64,000 bases of DNA from Paenibacillus sp. SZ31 (GCF_012912005.1 NZ_JABBEA010000002.1:613748-677747), one strand, 5' to 3'; positions 28,173-38,298 are shown, counted from the first letter of the stretch. The notes: generated from the sequence alone by a model not told the origin. Made by a program: numbers and translations.

Positions 28173-28212
28173 AGAAAAAGCGTCCACTCATCTGATGAGC
28201 TGAACGCTTTTA
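28173..28212. terminator. Bidirectional intrinsic terminator
   Basis: AAAAGCGT...ACGCTTTT stem with inner CATC/GATG pairing; T run on the plus strand and A run on the left. It lies between the convergent LysE and metallo-hydrolase genes. Confidence 0.75.
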
Positions 28213-28214
28213 TT

Positions 28215-29192
28215 TTATCCTAATTCCGGTCTCCACCACGGATGCCTTGGGTAATCCTCCGTATGAAGCACAACCTTCTCGCCAATTTTGGGTGTTGCAA
28301 TGTTAACATTCAAGGCATGTGCTGCCTTGGTGATCCGTTCAACGGGTTCATTCCAGGCATGGTAGGCTAGTGTAAATGCGGCCCAATGAATCGGGATGAG
28401 CAACTTACCACCTACATCCAAGTGTGCTTGTACCGTTTCTTCCGGCATCATGTGAATGTTGGACCAACGCTCGTCATATTGCCCACATTCCATCAAGGTG
28501 AGGTCAAATGGACCGTATTTACTGCCAATCTCCTTGAAATGAGGACCATACCCGCTATCGCCACTAAAGAATACCTTCGTATGTTGTCCAGCGATAACCC
28601 ACGAACACCATAAGGTAGAATTACGGTCGAATAATCCTCTGCCCGAGAAATGACGCGCTGGCGTGCAAGCGAATGTTAACCCTTTGAACGATAACTCATC
28701 CCACCAGTTATGCTCGGTAATCTGTTCTGAAGGCACACCCAGTTGAATCAGTCGCCGACGTACGCCGAGCGGCACGATAAATCGCTTTGTTTTATCCTTC
28801 AATCTGCGGATGGAGTCGTAGTCCAGATGATCATAATGGTCATGCGATATAATGATTGCATCCAGAGCCGGGAAATCCTCCGGTTGAATCGGTAGATTCG
28901 CGCTGTAACGTTTGGTACCCACCCAGGATACGGGGGATGGACGATTGCCCAGCATCGGATCAAACAGCAACCTGTGCCCCTCGATTTCAAGCAAAAAAGC
29001 CGAATGACCGAACCATGTAACCTGTGGATTATCGGATGCACTGAAGGATTTAGCAGGTTCACATATCTCCATGGGCATCGTGCCAGATGGCCTCCGCTCT
29101 ACATTGCCACGCATGGAATCTCTCAATATACTGATCAGGGACTTGAAGTTCATGCCTGCTGATGTCGGGAGCTGATTTTCATACTTTGTCAT
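28215..29192 (-). CDS. Metallo-beta-lactamase-fold hydrolase (UlaG/NAPE-PLD-like)
   Basis: About 325 residues. The zinc motif HDHYDHLD follows TWFGHSAFLLEIEGHRLLFDPMLG, and later metal ligands appear in FFSGDSGYG and PIHWAAF. The layout matches the RomA/NAPE-PLD-like branch of the beta-lactamase fold, membrane-phospholipid or lactone hydrolases of mostly unknown substrate. Start 29192 was chosen because AGAAGG lies eight bases upstream; the in-frame ATG at 29255 has no ribosome site. Single gene. Confidence 0.87.
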   Translation of the reverse strand: MTKYENQLPTSAGMNFKSLISILRDSMRGNVERRPSGTMPMEICEPAKSFSASDNPQVTWFGHSAFLLEIEGHRLLFDPMLGNRPSPVSWVGTKRYSANLPIQPEDFPALDAIIISHDHYDHLDYDSIRRLKDKTKRFIVPLGVRRRLIQLGVPSEQITEHNWWDELSFKGLTFACTPARHFSGRGLFDRNSTLWCSWVIAGQHTKVFFSGDSGYGPHFKEIGSKYGPFDLTLMECGQYDERWSNIHMMPEETVQAHLDVGGKLLIPIHWAAFTLAYHAWNEPVERITKAAHALNVNIATPKIGEKVVLHTEDYPRHPWWRPELG

Positions 29193-29392
29193 TGTGCATA
29201 CCTTCTGTTCTATATAATCAATCTGTGATTCAACATTTCGATAAGATCTATTCATATCGTAGCTTTATATTAATTCATTGACCGTTAATATTCAATTTTC
29301 GGTTAATTAAGATAGAATTAAGACTCTGTTTTCTCTCGTATAAGATTGAGCATATATGATAGAGAAAATACATGGAGAGTATGTGAGAGAAC

Positions 29393-30370
29393 ATGAAGAA
29401 ATGGCGCAAAAGATTAGTTAAGTTTTTGATATTCGACCTGTCGATCGTTCTGTTGCTTCTGGGTACTGGCGTGATCTACCAACAAGTGGGTTTAAGACAG
29501 GATACAAAAATGCTCGTACCTCCCGGAAAGCTTTACAAAGTCCACGGAGACAATATGCATTTATATACCGGTGGAGAAGGCAATGTAACCGTTGTGCTCG
29601 CCTCGGGCTGGGGTACCGCTAATCCCTATGTAGATTATTATCCATTATATGAAAAGCTTGCTCCCAACACAAAATTCGCTGTATATGACCGATTTGGCTA
29701 TGGATACAGTGATCGAACCGATAAGAAACGTGATGTCGATACCGTAGCTGATGAATTGCATGAGTTATTAGAGGTGTCCGGACAAAAACCACCTTATGTT
29801 CTGGTCGGTCATTCCCTCGGCTCGTTGGAAACCATCCGTTTTGCACAAAAATACCCGGATCTCGTCAAGGGTATCGTCATGATTGATGGCGGAAGCCCTG
29901 AATATTATTCGAATGACGATGACTCATTGGCAGACACAATTGGTGGTTTTGCGAATAAATTCCGTATCCAAACCGGACTATTCCGTCTCTCGATGCAATC
30001 TGACTTGGTTGTCGAGAATTCCAATGCCAATCGCAACGAACTGAAATTTGTACCCGACGATCTGAAACAGTTGGATACAACTGCCCTATTGTATAACTAT
30101 GGAAATGCTAACACATTGGATGAATTACGTGAAATAGCTTCTAATGGCAAAATAGTCTTAGACCACAAGCAAACCTTACCGTTTCCGCTCACCATACTGA
30201 CTGCTGATTACTTAGGTGCCAGTGAACCCGAATGGGATAAAACTCAAGTAGAGTTCAAATCTTGGTCAAATGATTCAAAACAGGTAACCATCAAAGATAC
30301 CGATCATTACATCCATCAATATCGCCCTGATCTCGTTGCTGATGAGATATTAGCCCTGGTGAAGAAGTAA
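29393..30370 (+). CDS. Alpha/beta hydrolase with N-terminal membrane anchor
   Basis: 325 residues. N-terminal helix FLIFDLSIVLLLLGTGVIY after a basic KKWRKRLVK, then an extracytoplasmic alpha/beta-hydrolase domain. The nucleophile elbow GHSLG gives the catalytic Ser, the oxyanion region is ASGWGTANPY, and the late Asp/His are likely in DTDHYIHQY. Probably an esterase or lipase-like enzyme acting at the outer face of the membrane. Single gene with its own terminator. Confidence 0.87.
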   Translation: MKKWRKRLVKFLIFDLSIVLLLLGTGVIYQQVGLRQDTKMLVPPGKLYKVHGDNMHLYTGGEGNVTVVLASGWGTANPYVDYYPLYEKLAPNTKFAVYDRFGYGYSDRTDKKRDVDTVADELHELLEVSGQKPPYVLVGHSLGSLETIRFAQKYPDLVKGIVMIDGGSPEYYSNDDDSLADTIGGFANKFRIQTGLFRLSMQSDLVVENSNANRNELKFVPDDLKQLDTTALLYNYGNANTLDELREIASNGKIVLDHKQTLPFPLTILTADYLGASEPEWDKTQVEFKSWSNDSKQVTIKDTDHYIHQYRPDLVADEILALVKK

Positions 30371-30412
30371 CTTACACTCTAACAAAGTAAAGCAACTCTA
30401 TATCACGAAAGA

Positions 30413-30443
30413 AACCCCAAAGATTCTCGAACGCTTTGGGGTT
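30413..30443. terminator. Bidirectional intrinsic terminator
   Basis: AACCCCAAAG/CTTTGGGGTT perfect 10-bp stem with an 11-base loop, followed by a T-rich tail. It separates the convergent hydrolase and kinase-like genes. Confidence 0.75.
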
Positions 30444-30456
30444 TTGGTTATGGAAT

Positions 30457-31104
30457 TTATTGTGCTATCGCCAGTCTTGGCCGCTGGGATCTGAAATCAT
30501 TGAAGGCTTGTTCGATCTCAGATGATGTAAGCTGGTGACGGTAAAAGTACTGCTGCATTGCCTCCATCTCGTCATATTCCCCATTGTAGATATTTTCAAT
30601 TCTCTGAATTACTTCCTTATACAGACTCTCACGCTTGGACCTTACAGGCTCACACAACCAAAAGTCCGTTCTTTTCACATCTCCTGTCTCCGTCCAGAGC
30701 AAATTCTCATATCGGATGACATCCCAGTCGCAATATCCAGCATGAATCTGTTGAAGTTCCGTCGTTAATATATCGTATATTAAGTTGTGAGGAATGTGCC
30801 CATACTTCGTACGATAATTTTTCAGGCTGAATGCTTCAATCCATTCGGTTAGCGTGTACTCCCCTGGTAAATACGCATACAATTTGGGTGCATACGAATT
30901 GCCTTGCAATGACTGGAGAGCTTCACTTTCCATTTCTCCATCCAATTTTGCACGTGAAGCATATACTTTGAGACAGTAATCTTGCAATCTATATACAACC
31001 GAGCTATTACTGATAAGTGAAGCCTGTAGAGTCAGGTGGCCATTTTTTTCGTAGTGCAACAGCATCTTTTCGATGTTACTGCCAATGGAATTGATGATTA
31101 TCAT
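30457..31104 (-). CDS. Protein-kinase-fold protein of unknown substrate
   Basis: 215 residues. It resembles small kinase-like proteins: an invariant-Lys-like CLKVYASR, the Glu helix GEMESEALQSLQG, the hinge TLTEWIEAF, a catalytic loop YCDWDVIRYENLLW in the place of HxD...N, and TDFWLCEP in the place of DFG. Strand order and spacing fit, but several residues depart from consensus, so the activity could be phosphotransfer to a small molecule or be lost. GGAGA precedes the ATG. Single gene. Confidence 0.6.
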   Translation of the reverse strand: MIIINSIGSNIEKMLLHYEKNGHLTLQASLISNSSVVYRLQDYCLKVYASRAKLDGEMESEALQSLQGNSYAPKLYAYLPGEYTLTEWIEAFSLKNYRTKYGHIPHNLIYDILTTELQQIHAGYCDWDVIRYENLLWTETGDVKRTDFWLCEPVRSKRESLYKEVIQRIENIYNGEYDEMEAMQQYFYRHQLTSSEIEQAFNDFRSQRPRLAIAQ

Positions 31105-31415
31105 AACGATGTCTCCTTGAGTAAAGATAAAATATAAACCGTTTTCGAAATGGTTAAAAATTGCACTAATACATTCTATATTACCCTTTTATATTAGTAT
31201 GAACATATACAATCTTGCCGGAACATGAAGTATTTGCTCTGAAATTCATTCGTTGAACCACCATATTCCGGCTATATCCTTACTCTAATGGCTGTAACCC
31301 GTCTCACGTCAACACCAAAAAAGATAGATTAAATACGCAAAAAAGCGATGCGTCCTTAAAGTTAAGGGACACATCGCTCTTATACAGTATCTAATTATTA
31401 TTGTTAGTTAATGGA
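31105..31415. other. Intergenic region with a minus-strand terminator
   Basis: 311 bases, no credible gene. It holds the upstream region of the kinase-like gene (right end to about 31105) and the terminator for the MFS gene at 31344-31378. Nothing else stands out. Confidence 0.6.
31344..31378 (-). terminator. Intrinsic terminator after the DHA2 exporter gene
   Basis: AGCGATG/CATCGCT stem with inner GTCC/GGAC pairing; followed on the minus strand by six T. Confidence 0.75.
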
Positions 31416-32897
31416 TTAATGCATAGGACCTTGTTGTCCTGGCGTTGATCCTACTTTGACCCGTTTCACAAAGAGTGAAGTAATCAGACCGATAATCGAC
31501 AGAACTAATGCGAATACAAACGCATTCTGTACACCTGACGTGAAACCTGCCAGTTGATTTTCCGGACTTTCCGGATTCGCCACTCCGCTCAAGAAGCTGG
31601 ATTGTCCTGCGCTCAATATACTTACAGCAACTGCTGTACCAATGGCTCCAGACACCTGTTGCAGTGTATTCATGATGGCAGTACCGTGTGGATAGTACTC
31701 ACGTGGCAATTGGTTCAGACCATTCGTCTGTGCAGGCATCATAATCATCGAGATTCCGACCATCATGAACACATGCAGCGTAATAATTTTGGCCAGTGTT
31801 GTTGTTGGTGTAATTCCAGTGTACATAAAGAGTACAACCGTTACGATAGCCAGACCAATAATCACAAGCCACTTCGGACCGAACTTGTCAAACAGTCGAC
31901 CCATAACCGGAGACAGTAAACCATTCAGCAAACTACCCGGCAATAGAACCAGTCCGGCAGTTAACGCTGTTACGGCCATCCCTTGTTGCAGATACATTGG
32001 CAGGATCAGCATCGATGACAGCATCATCATCATACAGATGAAGATCAGGATCAAACCAATCGTAAACATTGGATATTTGAACGCTCGCAGATCCATCATT
32101 GGCTGTTTCATTCTCAGCTGACGGATACTGAATAACAACAAGGACAGTGCACCAATGACGATCGTGGAGATAACAACCGGACTTGTCCATCCACCGCCAG
32201 TTTCTCCATGTCCTCCTGCGCTACTGAAGCCATATACGATACCACCAAAGCCCACTGTAGATAGAATGATGGAAAGTACATCAATTTTGGGCTTGGTCAA
32301 TTTCGAAATATTCGGCAAGAATAGCAAACCGCATACCAATGAAATCAGGAAGAACGGCAAGGAAATCCAGAAGATCCAATGCCAGCTCAGATTAGCCAGA
32401 ATCAGACCGGAGATACTCGGTCCGCTTGCTGGTGCAAACATGATAACCAAACCGATCAATCCCATGGCCGCGCCACGTTTTTCAATCGGGAAAATAACCA
32501 ATATGGTGTTAAACATCAGTGGCAACAATAGTGCTGTACCTATCGCCTGCAATACCCGTGCCACCAACAGAATTTCGAAGCTAGGTGCAAGTGCAGCAAC
32601 AAATGTTCCTGCAATCGAGAAAATCAAAGAAGTTGTGAACAGCTGTCTCGTTGTAAACCACTGCAACAGCGTACCAGATACCGGTACCAGGATTCCCAAT
32701 ACTAGCAAGTATCCTGTCGTTAACCATTGAATCGTTGTAGGTCCTACTTCAAGCAGAGCCATAAGTGGCGTTAATGCCACATTTAATGCAGTTTCTCCAA
32801 ACAGGCCAATGAAGCCGCTCAGTAGCATGGCGAACAAAATCGGAAATACCTTGTATTGCTTTGTTTCTTCTTGATTCTGTACAGAATCAGCCTTCAT
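31416..32897 (-). CDS. MFS multidrug exporter, DHA2 family (14 helices, LmrB-like)
   Basis: About 493 residues with 14 predicted helices. The DHA2 motif ETALNVALTPLM lies in helix 1, and helix 5 motif C appears as GLVIMFAPASGPSISGLI. Drug:proton antiporter, probably exporting antibiotics such as lincomycin-type or other toxic compounds. It is the second gene of an operon with a TetR regulator. The ATG at 32897 has GTGGAGG upstream; the GTG at 32909 with AGGAGG is an alternative start. Confidence 0.9.
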   Translation of the reverse strand: MKADSVQNQEETKQYKVFPILFAMLLSGFIGLFGETALNVALTPLMALLEVGPTTIQWLTTGYLLVLGILVPVSGTLLQWFTTRQLFTTSLIFSIAGTFVAALAPSFEILLVARVLQAIGTALLLPLMFNTILVIFPIEKRGAAMGLIGLVIMFAPASGPSISGLILANLSWHWIFWISLPFFLISLVCGLLFLPNISKLTKPKIDVLSIILSTVGFGGIVYGFSSAGGHGETGGGWTSPVVISTIVIGALSLLLFSIRQLRMKQPMMDLRAFKYPMFTIGLILIFICMMMMLSSMLILPMYLQQGMAVTALTAGLVLLPGSLLNGLLSPVMGRLFDKFGPKWLVIIGLAIVTVVLFMYTGITPTTTLAKIITLHVFMMVGISMIMMPAQTNGLNQLPREYYPHGTAIMNTLQQVSGAIGTAVAVSILSAGQSSFLSGVANPESPENQLAGFTSGVQNAFVFALVLSIIGLITSLFVKRVKVGSTPGQQGPMH

Positions 32898-32965
32898 GGA
32901 AACCTCCACGATCCCATCCTCCTCAAACGTATCGAACTTTCTTTTTCTCTGTCTCTTGGTATAAC

Positions 32966-33553
32966 TTATTGAATCTGTCTGGCATTCTTCGCCACAACCG
33001 ACAAATAATCAGCAGCCGTCAGCAGAGGCTGTTTATCCTGATTCGTCAGGCTGATAATCAGTGCTCCCTCCATCAAGGAAATGACCAAAAGTGATGTCTC
33101 CCGCGCCTTCTCTTCACCAATACCATCCATAATCAGATGTTTCGTAATGACATCCTGCCAACCTGCAAATACACCTTGACAGGCAATGCGTAGCTGATGG
33201 CTGATACAGGATGTCTCCACGGCTGCCCAGAAGCTGAATGGAAGGAATCCGGTAAAGCCAGCTGCTTCCGTTTCATGAGCCATATCGTGTATGAATCGCT
33301 GAATTCCATCTGCCGTATTGTCATGAGCTGCGAAGGTTTCTTCAAACTTTTGCAGGATATGTTCATTGGCTTTTTGAATACACTCGTGCGCGAGCTCTTC
33401 CTTACCTTGCGGGAAATAATGATACAACGACCCTTTCGGCGTACTACTCTCCTTGATGATCTGATTCAGACCGGTCGCATGATATCCTTGTGAAAAAAAC
33501 AGTCTCGCTGCTGTGCTGACAATGGACTCTCTAGCATTAGACTTTTCACTCAA
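32966..33553 (-). CDS. TetR-family repressor (LmrA/YxaF-like)
   Basis: 195 residues. N-terminal helix-turn-helix ARESIVSTAARLFFSQGYHATGLNQIIKES...GSLYHYFP, with a C-terminal ligand domain typical of the LmrA/YxaF group. The start is TTG with GAAGGAAG upstream. First gene of an operon with the drug exporter. TAGACCGATTG on the minus strand at 33583-33593 resembles the known LmrA/YxaF box, so it likely represses the operon until a drug or flavonoid-like ligand binds. Confidence 0.9.
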   Translation of the reverse strand: MSEKSNARESIVSTAARLFFSQGYHATGLNQIIKESSTPKGSLYHYFPQGKEELAHECIQKANEHILQKFEETFAAHDNTADGIQRFIHDMAHETEAAGFTGFLPFSFWAAVETSCISHQLRIACQGVFAGWQDVITKHLIMDGIGEEKARETSLLVISLMEGALIISLTNQDKQPLLTAADYLSVVAKNARQIQ

Positions 33554-33582
33554 CGAAAGCCACTTCCTTCAAATAATTATAA

Positions 33583-33593
33583 CAATCGGTCTA
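33583..33593 (-). promoter_or_regulatory. LmrA/YxaF-like operator half of the TetR-exporter operon
   Basis: TAGACCGATTG followed by TTATAA on the minus strand, 30 bases before the TetR start. It resembles the TAGACCRKTC box bound by B. subtilis LmrA and YxaF. The 3' half is weaker. Confidence 0.5.
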
Positions 33594-33712
33594 TATAATT
33601 AAACTCGTTCAGATAAGGACTGTCAATCATTTTTATTTCAAATTTTAATGTAAACGCTAACAGTTCAGGAGTGAGAAAATGAACCGAGCGACGGCTCATG
33701 GTCAGACCCTCA

Positions 33713-33759
33713 AAACAGCCGCTAATTTGGAGACAAAGCTCCAGATTAAGCGGCTGTTT
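33713..33759. terminator. Long hairpin terminator after the P450 gene
   Basis: AAACAGCCGCT/AGCGGCTGTTT stem with a second inner TGGAG/CTCCA pairing. It is T-rich on both sides and lies about 57 bases beyond the P450 stop. Confidence 0.65.
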
Positions 33760-33815
33760 GTTAGCACAAGTATATTAAGGACTGCATATTAGTAGATAAT
33801 GGGGTCATCTCCGTC

Positions 33816-36800
33816 TCAATGTACCTCCTCATGCAAAGCTTTAGGAGTTTCACCTGTTCGTTTATTACCTGCCCACACGTCTTGCACGTAGCGCCCTTCG
33901 GCCTGAAGCTGGATGAGCCATTCTTTCGCTTGCTGCACCGTTGCTCCCTGCACCTCCTGATACGCTTGCCGCAAAGTCTCTTCCACTGCAGGAGCCATCT
34001 GGCTTCCATCTCCACATACGTAGAGTTTTCCTTTGTTCATCAGCATATGAAGCAACTGCTCGGAATCCTCCTTCATTAGATGCTGTACATACGTTTTGGG
34101 CTTGCCCTCAGTACGAGAAAAAGCAGTGTGTAGCTTAACAATTCCTTCACGTTCGAATTGTTCAAGCTCCTGACGATATATGAAATCTGAATCATTCCTG
34201 CATCCAAAGAACAAATGGGCCTCACTCAGTGGCAAACCTCTCTGTTTCATGACAGCTCTTGCCTGGAGGAAACCTCTGAACGGTGCAACCCCCGTCCCCG
34301 GTCCCACCATGATCATGGGAACGTCAGCCTCTTCTGACAGATGGAATTCGGATTCAGGTGTACGTACAAACATCAGAACACGTGCTCCAGATGGACAACT
34401 AGCGAGGTACGATGAAGCAACTCCCAGATATTCGCCCTTACCACTCCATGCAGGCTCTCTTACTACCGATACGGTTATGCTCGCTTGCTCGGCATTCAGG
34501 CTTGGTGAGCTGGATATTGAATAGTATCTAGGCTTAAGCGGAGGCAATAGTTCAAGGAACTTTTCGAAAGGCAACTCACACGCCTCATACTTTTCTAGCA
34601 GATCCAACATGGTGATTCGATTGGCAAGAATATAATCCCTGTAGCTATTTTCGTCCAACATGCCTTCCAGTTCACGCTTATGAGGTGGGCATACCGTATG
34701 ATTAGCTAACTCCTGCAACTGTGTTCTGGTAACAGGCGCCTGCAATTCCACACAGTGAGTGAGCAATTCATGTACCTTGACGGGACGGTTCAGAGGAAGA
34801 TGCGTAAGGTGTGTCAAGTCCGAAGTTAATTGAATTTGAATGTCTTCATTTAGTCCGAACCGACGGAGTATCCGATCCACATTCTGCTTCTGATTGCTAG
34901 GCAACACGCCGAGATGATCGCCTTCTCGATAACTCATGCCTTCAGGCAGTAACACCTCGATGTGACGTGTGCTTCTACCACTTCCCAGGTCCTGAAGCTC
35001 TTTATTCACCACAACCGTGGCATAGCTGGCATCATAAGTTCGTGCAAGCGGCATATCCGATTTCTCACGGACAACCTCCATTTGAAGCCTGCTAGTGCTT
35101 GGTAGGGAGGACTCCACCATATCAGCGTTAATCCCCAAAGCATTCAACACCTGAGGCCACAACATATGTTGCCAAGCTTCAACTTGTTTCTCCATATCAC
35201 CTCCGGCATCGGCTTCACCGCGGGATAACAGTCTTTTACCTCCCAATATTTCAAGCTTCTCATCCATCAATCGGGGAATGCTCTGGTACGTCCCTGACCA
35301 GCTCCGATCTCCACAGCCCAGAACGGCATAGTTCACCCCCTGTGCTTCCTCTGACTCCGCTCCCTTCAACCAGTCTACAAATGCCGTAGCATTTTGAGGT
35401 GGTTTACCGTTATACGAAGCAGTAACGATGAGAACGACACCTTGTTGGGGTAATCGGCCCTTCCACTCATTCAGAGTGGCTGCTTCACTTGGGATTCCAT
35501 ACGAACGCCCTTTCTCCACAAGCTCTCGGGCAATGCCTTCTGCCGTTCCCAGATTGGAACCATATAACACCAGGAGCGAAGGCTTACCATCTGCTTCAAC
35601 GGCCAGGATTTCTCCCCTCTGGCTGTCAATTGCTATATTTTTATGAACAACAGGAGCAGGTTTCTCTTCCACAGATCTGGTAGACTTATTCATCTTTTGT
35701 GACACTTCACGCGCTTTCACCTGGATCCGGAAGTCTCCCGGTTTCAATGTTAGCGTCTGTTTAACATCCAACTCATAATTGCTATAATCGATCAGCTCAA
35801 AATGTTTGAGGACCATGGCAAGCACAAGTGTTGCTTCATATAAAGCAAACTGCATGCCTATACACGCTCTTTCCCCATTACCAAAAGGTTTATACGCATG
35901 ATGAGGCACTTTAGTCGTATCCTCAAATCGCTCTGGACGGAAAAGTTCCGCATCCTCTCCCCATGCCTCTCTGTCACGGTGTAGTTGGGGCAAAAGAATA
36001 CTGCAACTTTCCCCTTTCTTCAAGGGGTATTTGCCACCTATGACGGTGTCTTCTTTGGCATATACGTCAAATCCCGGAGCGGTTGGCCATAGACGTAGCG
36101 ATTCACTGAGAATCATACGAATATAGGGAAGCTGAAGAATTTCTTCATATTTTGGTGAGTCACTGACCAATATCTGATCCACCTCGTCATACGCCTTTTG
36201 AAGCGATTCTGGATTTTTCAATAAAAAATATAGAGCAAAGGATAACAAACCACTCGTCGTCTCATGTCCGGCAATGAGAAACGTAATAATCTGATAGCGA
36301 ATGTTCTCATCATCCAGCATTTCGCCAGTCTCCGGATCTTTGCCATTCAGCATACGTGCGAGCAAATCGACCTCTTCGGGTGCTGAACTCGCTTTACGTT
36401 CCTCTATAATCTGATCTACCAGAGAGAACATCGTCTGAATATCCTCCTGGAACTGTCGTTTGGTCTTCACCATAAGCAGATTTTGAATTTTCAAACGCGA
36501 GCTCTTCTGCATAGCTTCATTTAATGCCCGAACCATGCTTTCAATAAAAGGACTGTGGTCCTGTCTGTAAAAGCTGTTGAATCGATAATTGAATCCACAC
36601 AGTCCAATGGTATCCAACGTAAGGCGTGTCATATCGTCGGCAACATCAATCGTATCGTTGGAATTGAGGCGTGCCCACTTGTTGATCAGCTGATCGGCAA
36701 TATCGACCATCATGGGATGATAGCCTTTCATCGCCTGTTTGCTGAAGGTGGGAAGCAGAATGTTATGGGCCTTTTTCCAGTTGGGCTCCGATGTTCTGCT

Positions 36801-37070
36801 TGTGAATAAACCATCGCCGCCAAATGCACGTACGTTTTCGAGTTCATTGTATACAAACTTGTCAAACCGGGACACATCGCATAACTCCGCGACAAGATCT
36901 GGTCCAGATACGATTAAACCGGAATAACCGGGAACGGTAATTCGATATATTGGTCCATACTGCTCAGCCAGAACACCTAGCGACAGCGTGGGTTTATCTT
37001 TATCAATTAAGGGCAGATTGCCAAGTGGTCCATACATTTTGGGCTGTGGAATGTAAGTTTCATCACTCAT
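33816..37070 (-). CDS. CYP102-family cytochrome P450/NADPH-P450 reductase fusion
   Basis: 1084 residues, collinear with BM3 of B. megaterium. P450 domain (1-455): I-helix AGHETTSG 267-274, ExxR Glu323/Arg326, heme Cys403 in [13 protein letters not shown] domain (about 498-640) starts [24 protein letters not shown] domain has [20 protein letters not shown] and [12 protein letters not shown]. Self-sufficient hydroxylase of fatty acids or related chains. BM3 Arg47 and Tyr51, which hold the carboxylate, align with Tyr49 and Ile53 here. ATG 37070 has GAGGTG upstream. A 27-codon ORF overlaps its start. Confidence 0.95.
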   Translation of the reverse strand: MSDETYIPQPKMYGPLGNLPLIDKDKPTLSLGVLAEQYGPIYRITVPGYSGLIVSGPDLVAELCDVSRFDKFVYNELENVRAFGGDGLFTSRTSEPNWKKAHNILLPTFSKQAMKGYHPMMVDIADQLINKWARLNSNDTIDVADDMTRLTLDTIGLCGFNYRFNSFYRQDHSPFIESMVRALNEAMQKSSRLKIQNLLMVKTKRQFQEDIQTMFSLVDQIIEERKASSAPEEVDLLARMLNGKDPETGEMLDDENIRYQIITFLIAGHETTSGLLSFALYFLLKNPESLQKAYDEVDQILVSDSPKYEEILQLPYIRMILSESLRLWPTAPGFDVYAKEDTVIGGKYPLKKGESCSILLPQLHRDREAWGEDAELFRPERFEDTTKVPHHAYKPFGNGERACIGMQFALYEATLVLAMVLKHFELIDYSNYELDVKQTLTLKPGDFRIQVKAREVSQKMNKSTRSVEEKPAPVVHKNIAIDSQRGEILAVEADGKPSLLVLYGSNLGTAEGIARELVEKGRSYGIPSEAATLNEWKGRLPQQGVVLIVTASYNGKPPQNATAFVDWLKGAESEEAQGVNYAVLGCGDRSWSGTYQSIPRLMDEKLEILGGKRLLSRGEADAGGDMEKQVEAWQHMLWPQVLNALGINADMVESSLPSTSRLQMEVVREKSDMPLARTYDASYATVVVNKELQDLGSGRSTRHIEVLLPEGMSYREGDHLGVLPSNQKQNVDRILRRFGLNEDIQIQLTSDLTHLTHLPLNRPVKVHELLTHCVELQAPVTRTQLQELANHTVCPPHKRELEGMLDENSYRDYILANRITMLDLLEKYEACELPFEKFLELLPPLKPRYYSISSSPSLNAEQASITVSVVREPAWSGKGEYLGVASSYLASCPSGARVLMFVRTPESEFHLSEEADVPMIMVGPGTGVAPFRGFLQARAVMKQRGLPLSEAHLFFGCRNDSDFIYRQELEQFEREGIVKLHTAFSRTEGKPKTYVQHLMKEDSEQLLHMLMNKGKLYVCGDGSQMAPAVEETLRQAYQEVQGATVQQAKEWLIQLQAEGRYVQDVWAGNKRTGETPKALHEEVH

Positions 37071-37146
37071 GATGATCACCTCTTATCTGTACGTTGTGGA
37101 GCATATTATTCGTTAGCCATTTGATGACTACTCTGCTTTCATTCAT
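37063..37146 (-). CDS. Possible 27-codon leader ORF overlapping the P450 start
   Basis: ATG at 37146 has AAAGGAG with good spacing. The frame ([20 protein letters not shown] and seven more residues) ends TGA five bases inside the P450 gene. The arrangement suits translational coupling: ribosomes finishing the leader would reload at the P450 start. I do not recognise the peptide. It could be the relic of a larger gene. Confidence 0.45.
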   Translation of the reverse strand: MNESRVVIKWLTNNMLHNVQIRGDHHE

Positions 37147-37166
37147 AAGTGATCTCTCCTTTGATG

Positions 37167-37197
37167 ATTATATAAATGATAGTAATATGTATCATTT
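37167..37197 (-). promoter_or_regulatory. P450 promoter with overlapping inverted repeat
   Basis: TATAAT at 37167-37172 on the minus strand is the -10. The inverted repeat AAATGATA-N8-TATCATTT (37174-37197) fills the spacer and -35 position, as expected for a repressor site. The cognate regulator is not adjacent. Confidence 0.55.
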
Positions 37198-37299
37198 GAT
37201 AATATAATAAACCGAAATTAATCTAAAATCAAATTTTCTTCTGTCTGAATTACTTTCATTTGAACTGTTCAACGTTTAGCTTGAACAACTACAATTAGA

Positions 37300-37317
37300 G
37301 GATTGCATATGCAATCC
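37300..37317. repeat. 18-bp perfect palindrome downstream of the flavoprotein gene
   Basis: GGATTGCATATGCAATCC, flanked by further TTAG/CTAA pairing. It lacks a clear T tail in either direction, so it could be a weak terminator or a protein site. Confidence 0.45.
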
Positions 37318-37368
37318 CCTAATTTATGAGCCTATGAAGATATAGTTCAATGACACTATTAATTTGAT

Positions 37369-38298
37369 CTACAGATGACTTGGCTCTTCCCACTTCTCGA
37401 AATTCAATTCAGTATTCATGCTTACCGCTGACAACGCCCCCAGAGACGCAGCCGTAATTGCCTGATACATCTCGGACGCCGCATCACCGGCACTGAATAC
37501 ACCCGGAACGGACGTTTTGCCAAATTCATCAACGACAACCGTTCCGGAATCTGTAATTTCGCAACCGATAGCCTTCGGCAGATCTGATCCAGTGAACAGT
37601 TTCGGTTGGAAGAAGACACCAGTGCATGGGATCGCTGTACCGTCATCCAGTACAACTTGCTTTACCATGCCCTCTTCAGAATCAATAAATTGAACCGCTG
37701 CATCGAATACAGTAACTTTATGCTGTTTCAGCTCTTCACGCTGTTCATCAGTTAATGAACCTGATCCATTCGTACAGATCGTATAATGTTCAGTCCAGCC
37801 GGATATGACTTTTGCCATATGTAATGCCTTATCACCATTAACGATGATGACCAGTGACTGGTCTCTTAATTCCCAACCATCACAATACGGACACACAAAA
37901 GCACTTTTGCCGTACACTTCTGTTAACCCGTTGATATCCAAAGGCAGATCTTTCTTACCTACCGCAAACAAAATCTTTTTCGTACGATAATTTGCTCCCA
38001 GAGCAGTCGTGACCCTAAAATCACCATCGCTACCTGTTATCGCCGTTGCCGTATCGGATGCAAATTGAACTGAGGGATACGCTGCAATCTGTTCTTTGGC
38101 TGCCTTGCGGAATTCACGAGGACTGGCCCCATCTCTCGTCACAAACCCATGAGTCTCCCTTGTGACCCAGTTTCGCGGTGTCTCATCGTCGATGACGACG
38201 ACGTTCTTACGGGCCCTCCCGAGCACAAGTGCTGCACTAAGCCCCGCTGGTCCTCCACCAATAATAAGTACATCCAAAAGTTTATTCATATTACTCAT
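37369..38298 (-). CDS. Thioredoxin-reductase-like FAD/NAD(P) oxidoreductase
   Basis: 309 residues. FAD site GGGPAG (14-19), redox pair CPYC (about 136-139) and C-terminal FAD motif VFSAGDAASE are those of the thioredoxin-reductase/AhpF family. The NADPH motif is atypical (IVNGDKALHMAKVI rather than GGGDSA), so the electron donor is uncertain. Such stand-alone homologues include dithiol oxidases in natural-product pathways and ferredoxin- or thioredoxin-linked reductases. The ATG at 38298 follows GGGTGG; the upstream GTG is too close to the ribosome site. Not clearly in an operon with the P450. Confidence 0.85.
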   Translation of the reverse strand: MSNMNKLLDVLIIGGGPAGLSAALVLGRARKNVVVIDDETPRNWVTRETHGFVTRDGASPREFRKAAKEQIAAYPSVQFASDTATAITGSDGDFRVTTALGANYRTKKILFAVGKKDLPLDINGLTEVYGKSAFVCPYCDGWELRDQSLVIIVNGDKALHMAKVISGWTEHYTICTNGSGSLTDEQREELKQHKVTVFDAAVQFIDSEEGMVKQVVLDDGTAIPCTGVFFQPKLFTGSDLPKAIGCEITDSGTVVVDEFGKTSVPGVFSAGDAASEMYQAITAASLGALSAVSMNTELNFEKWEEPSHL

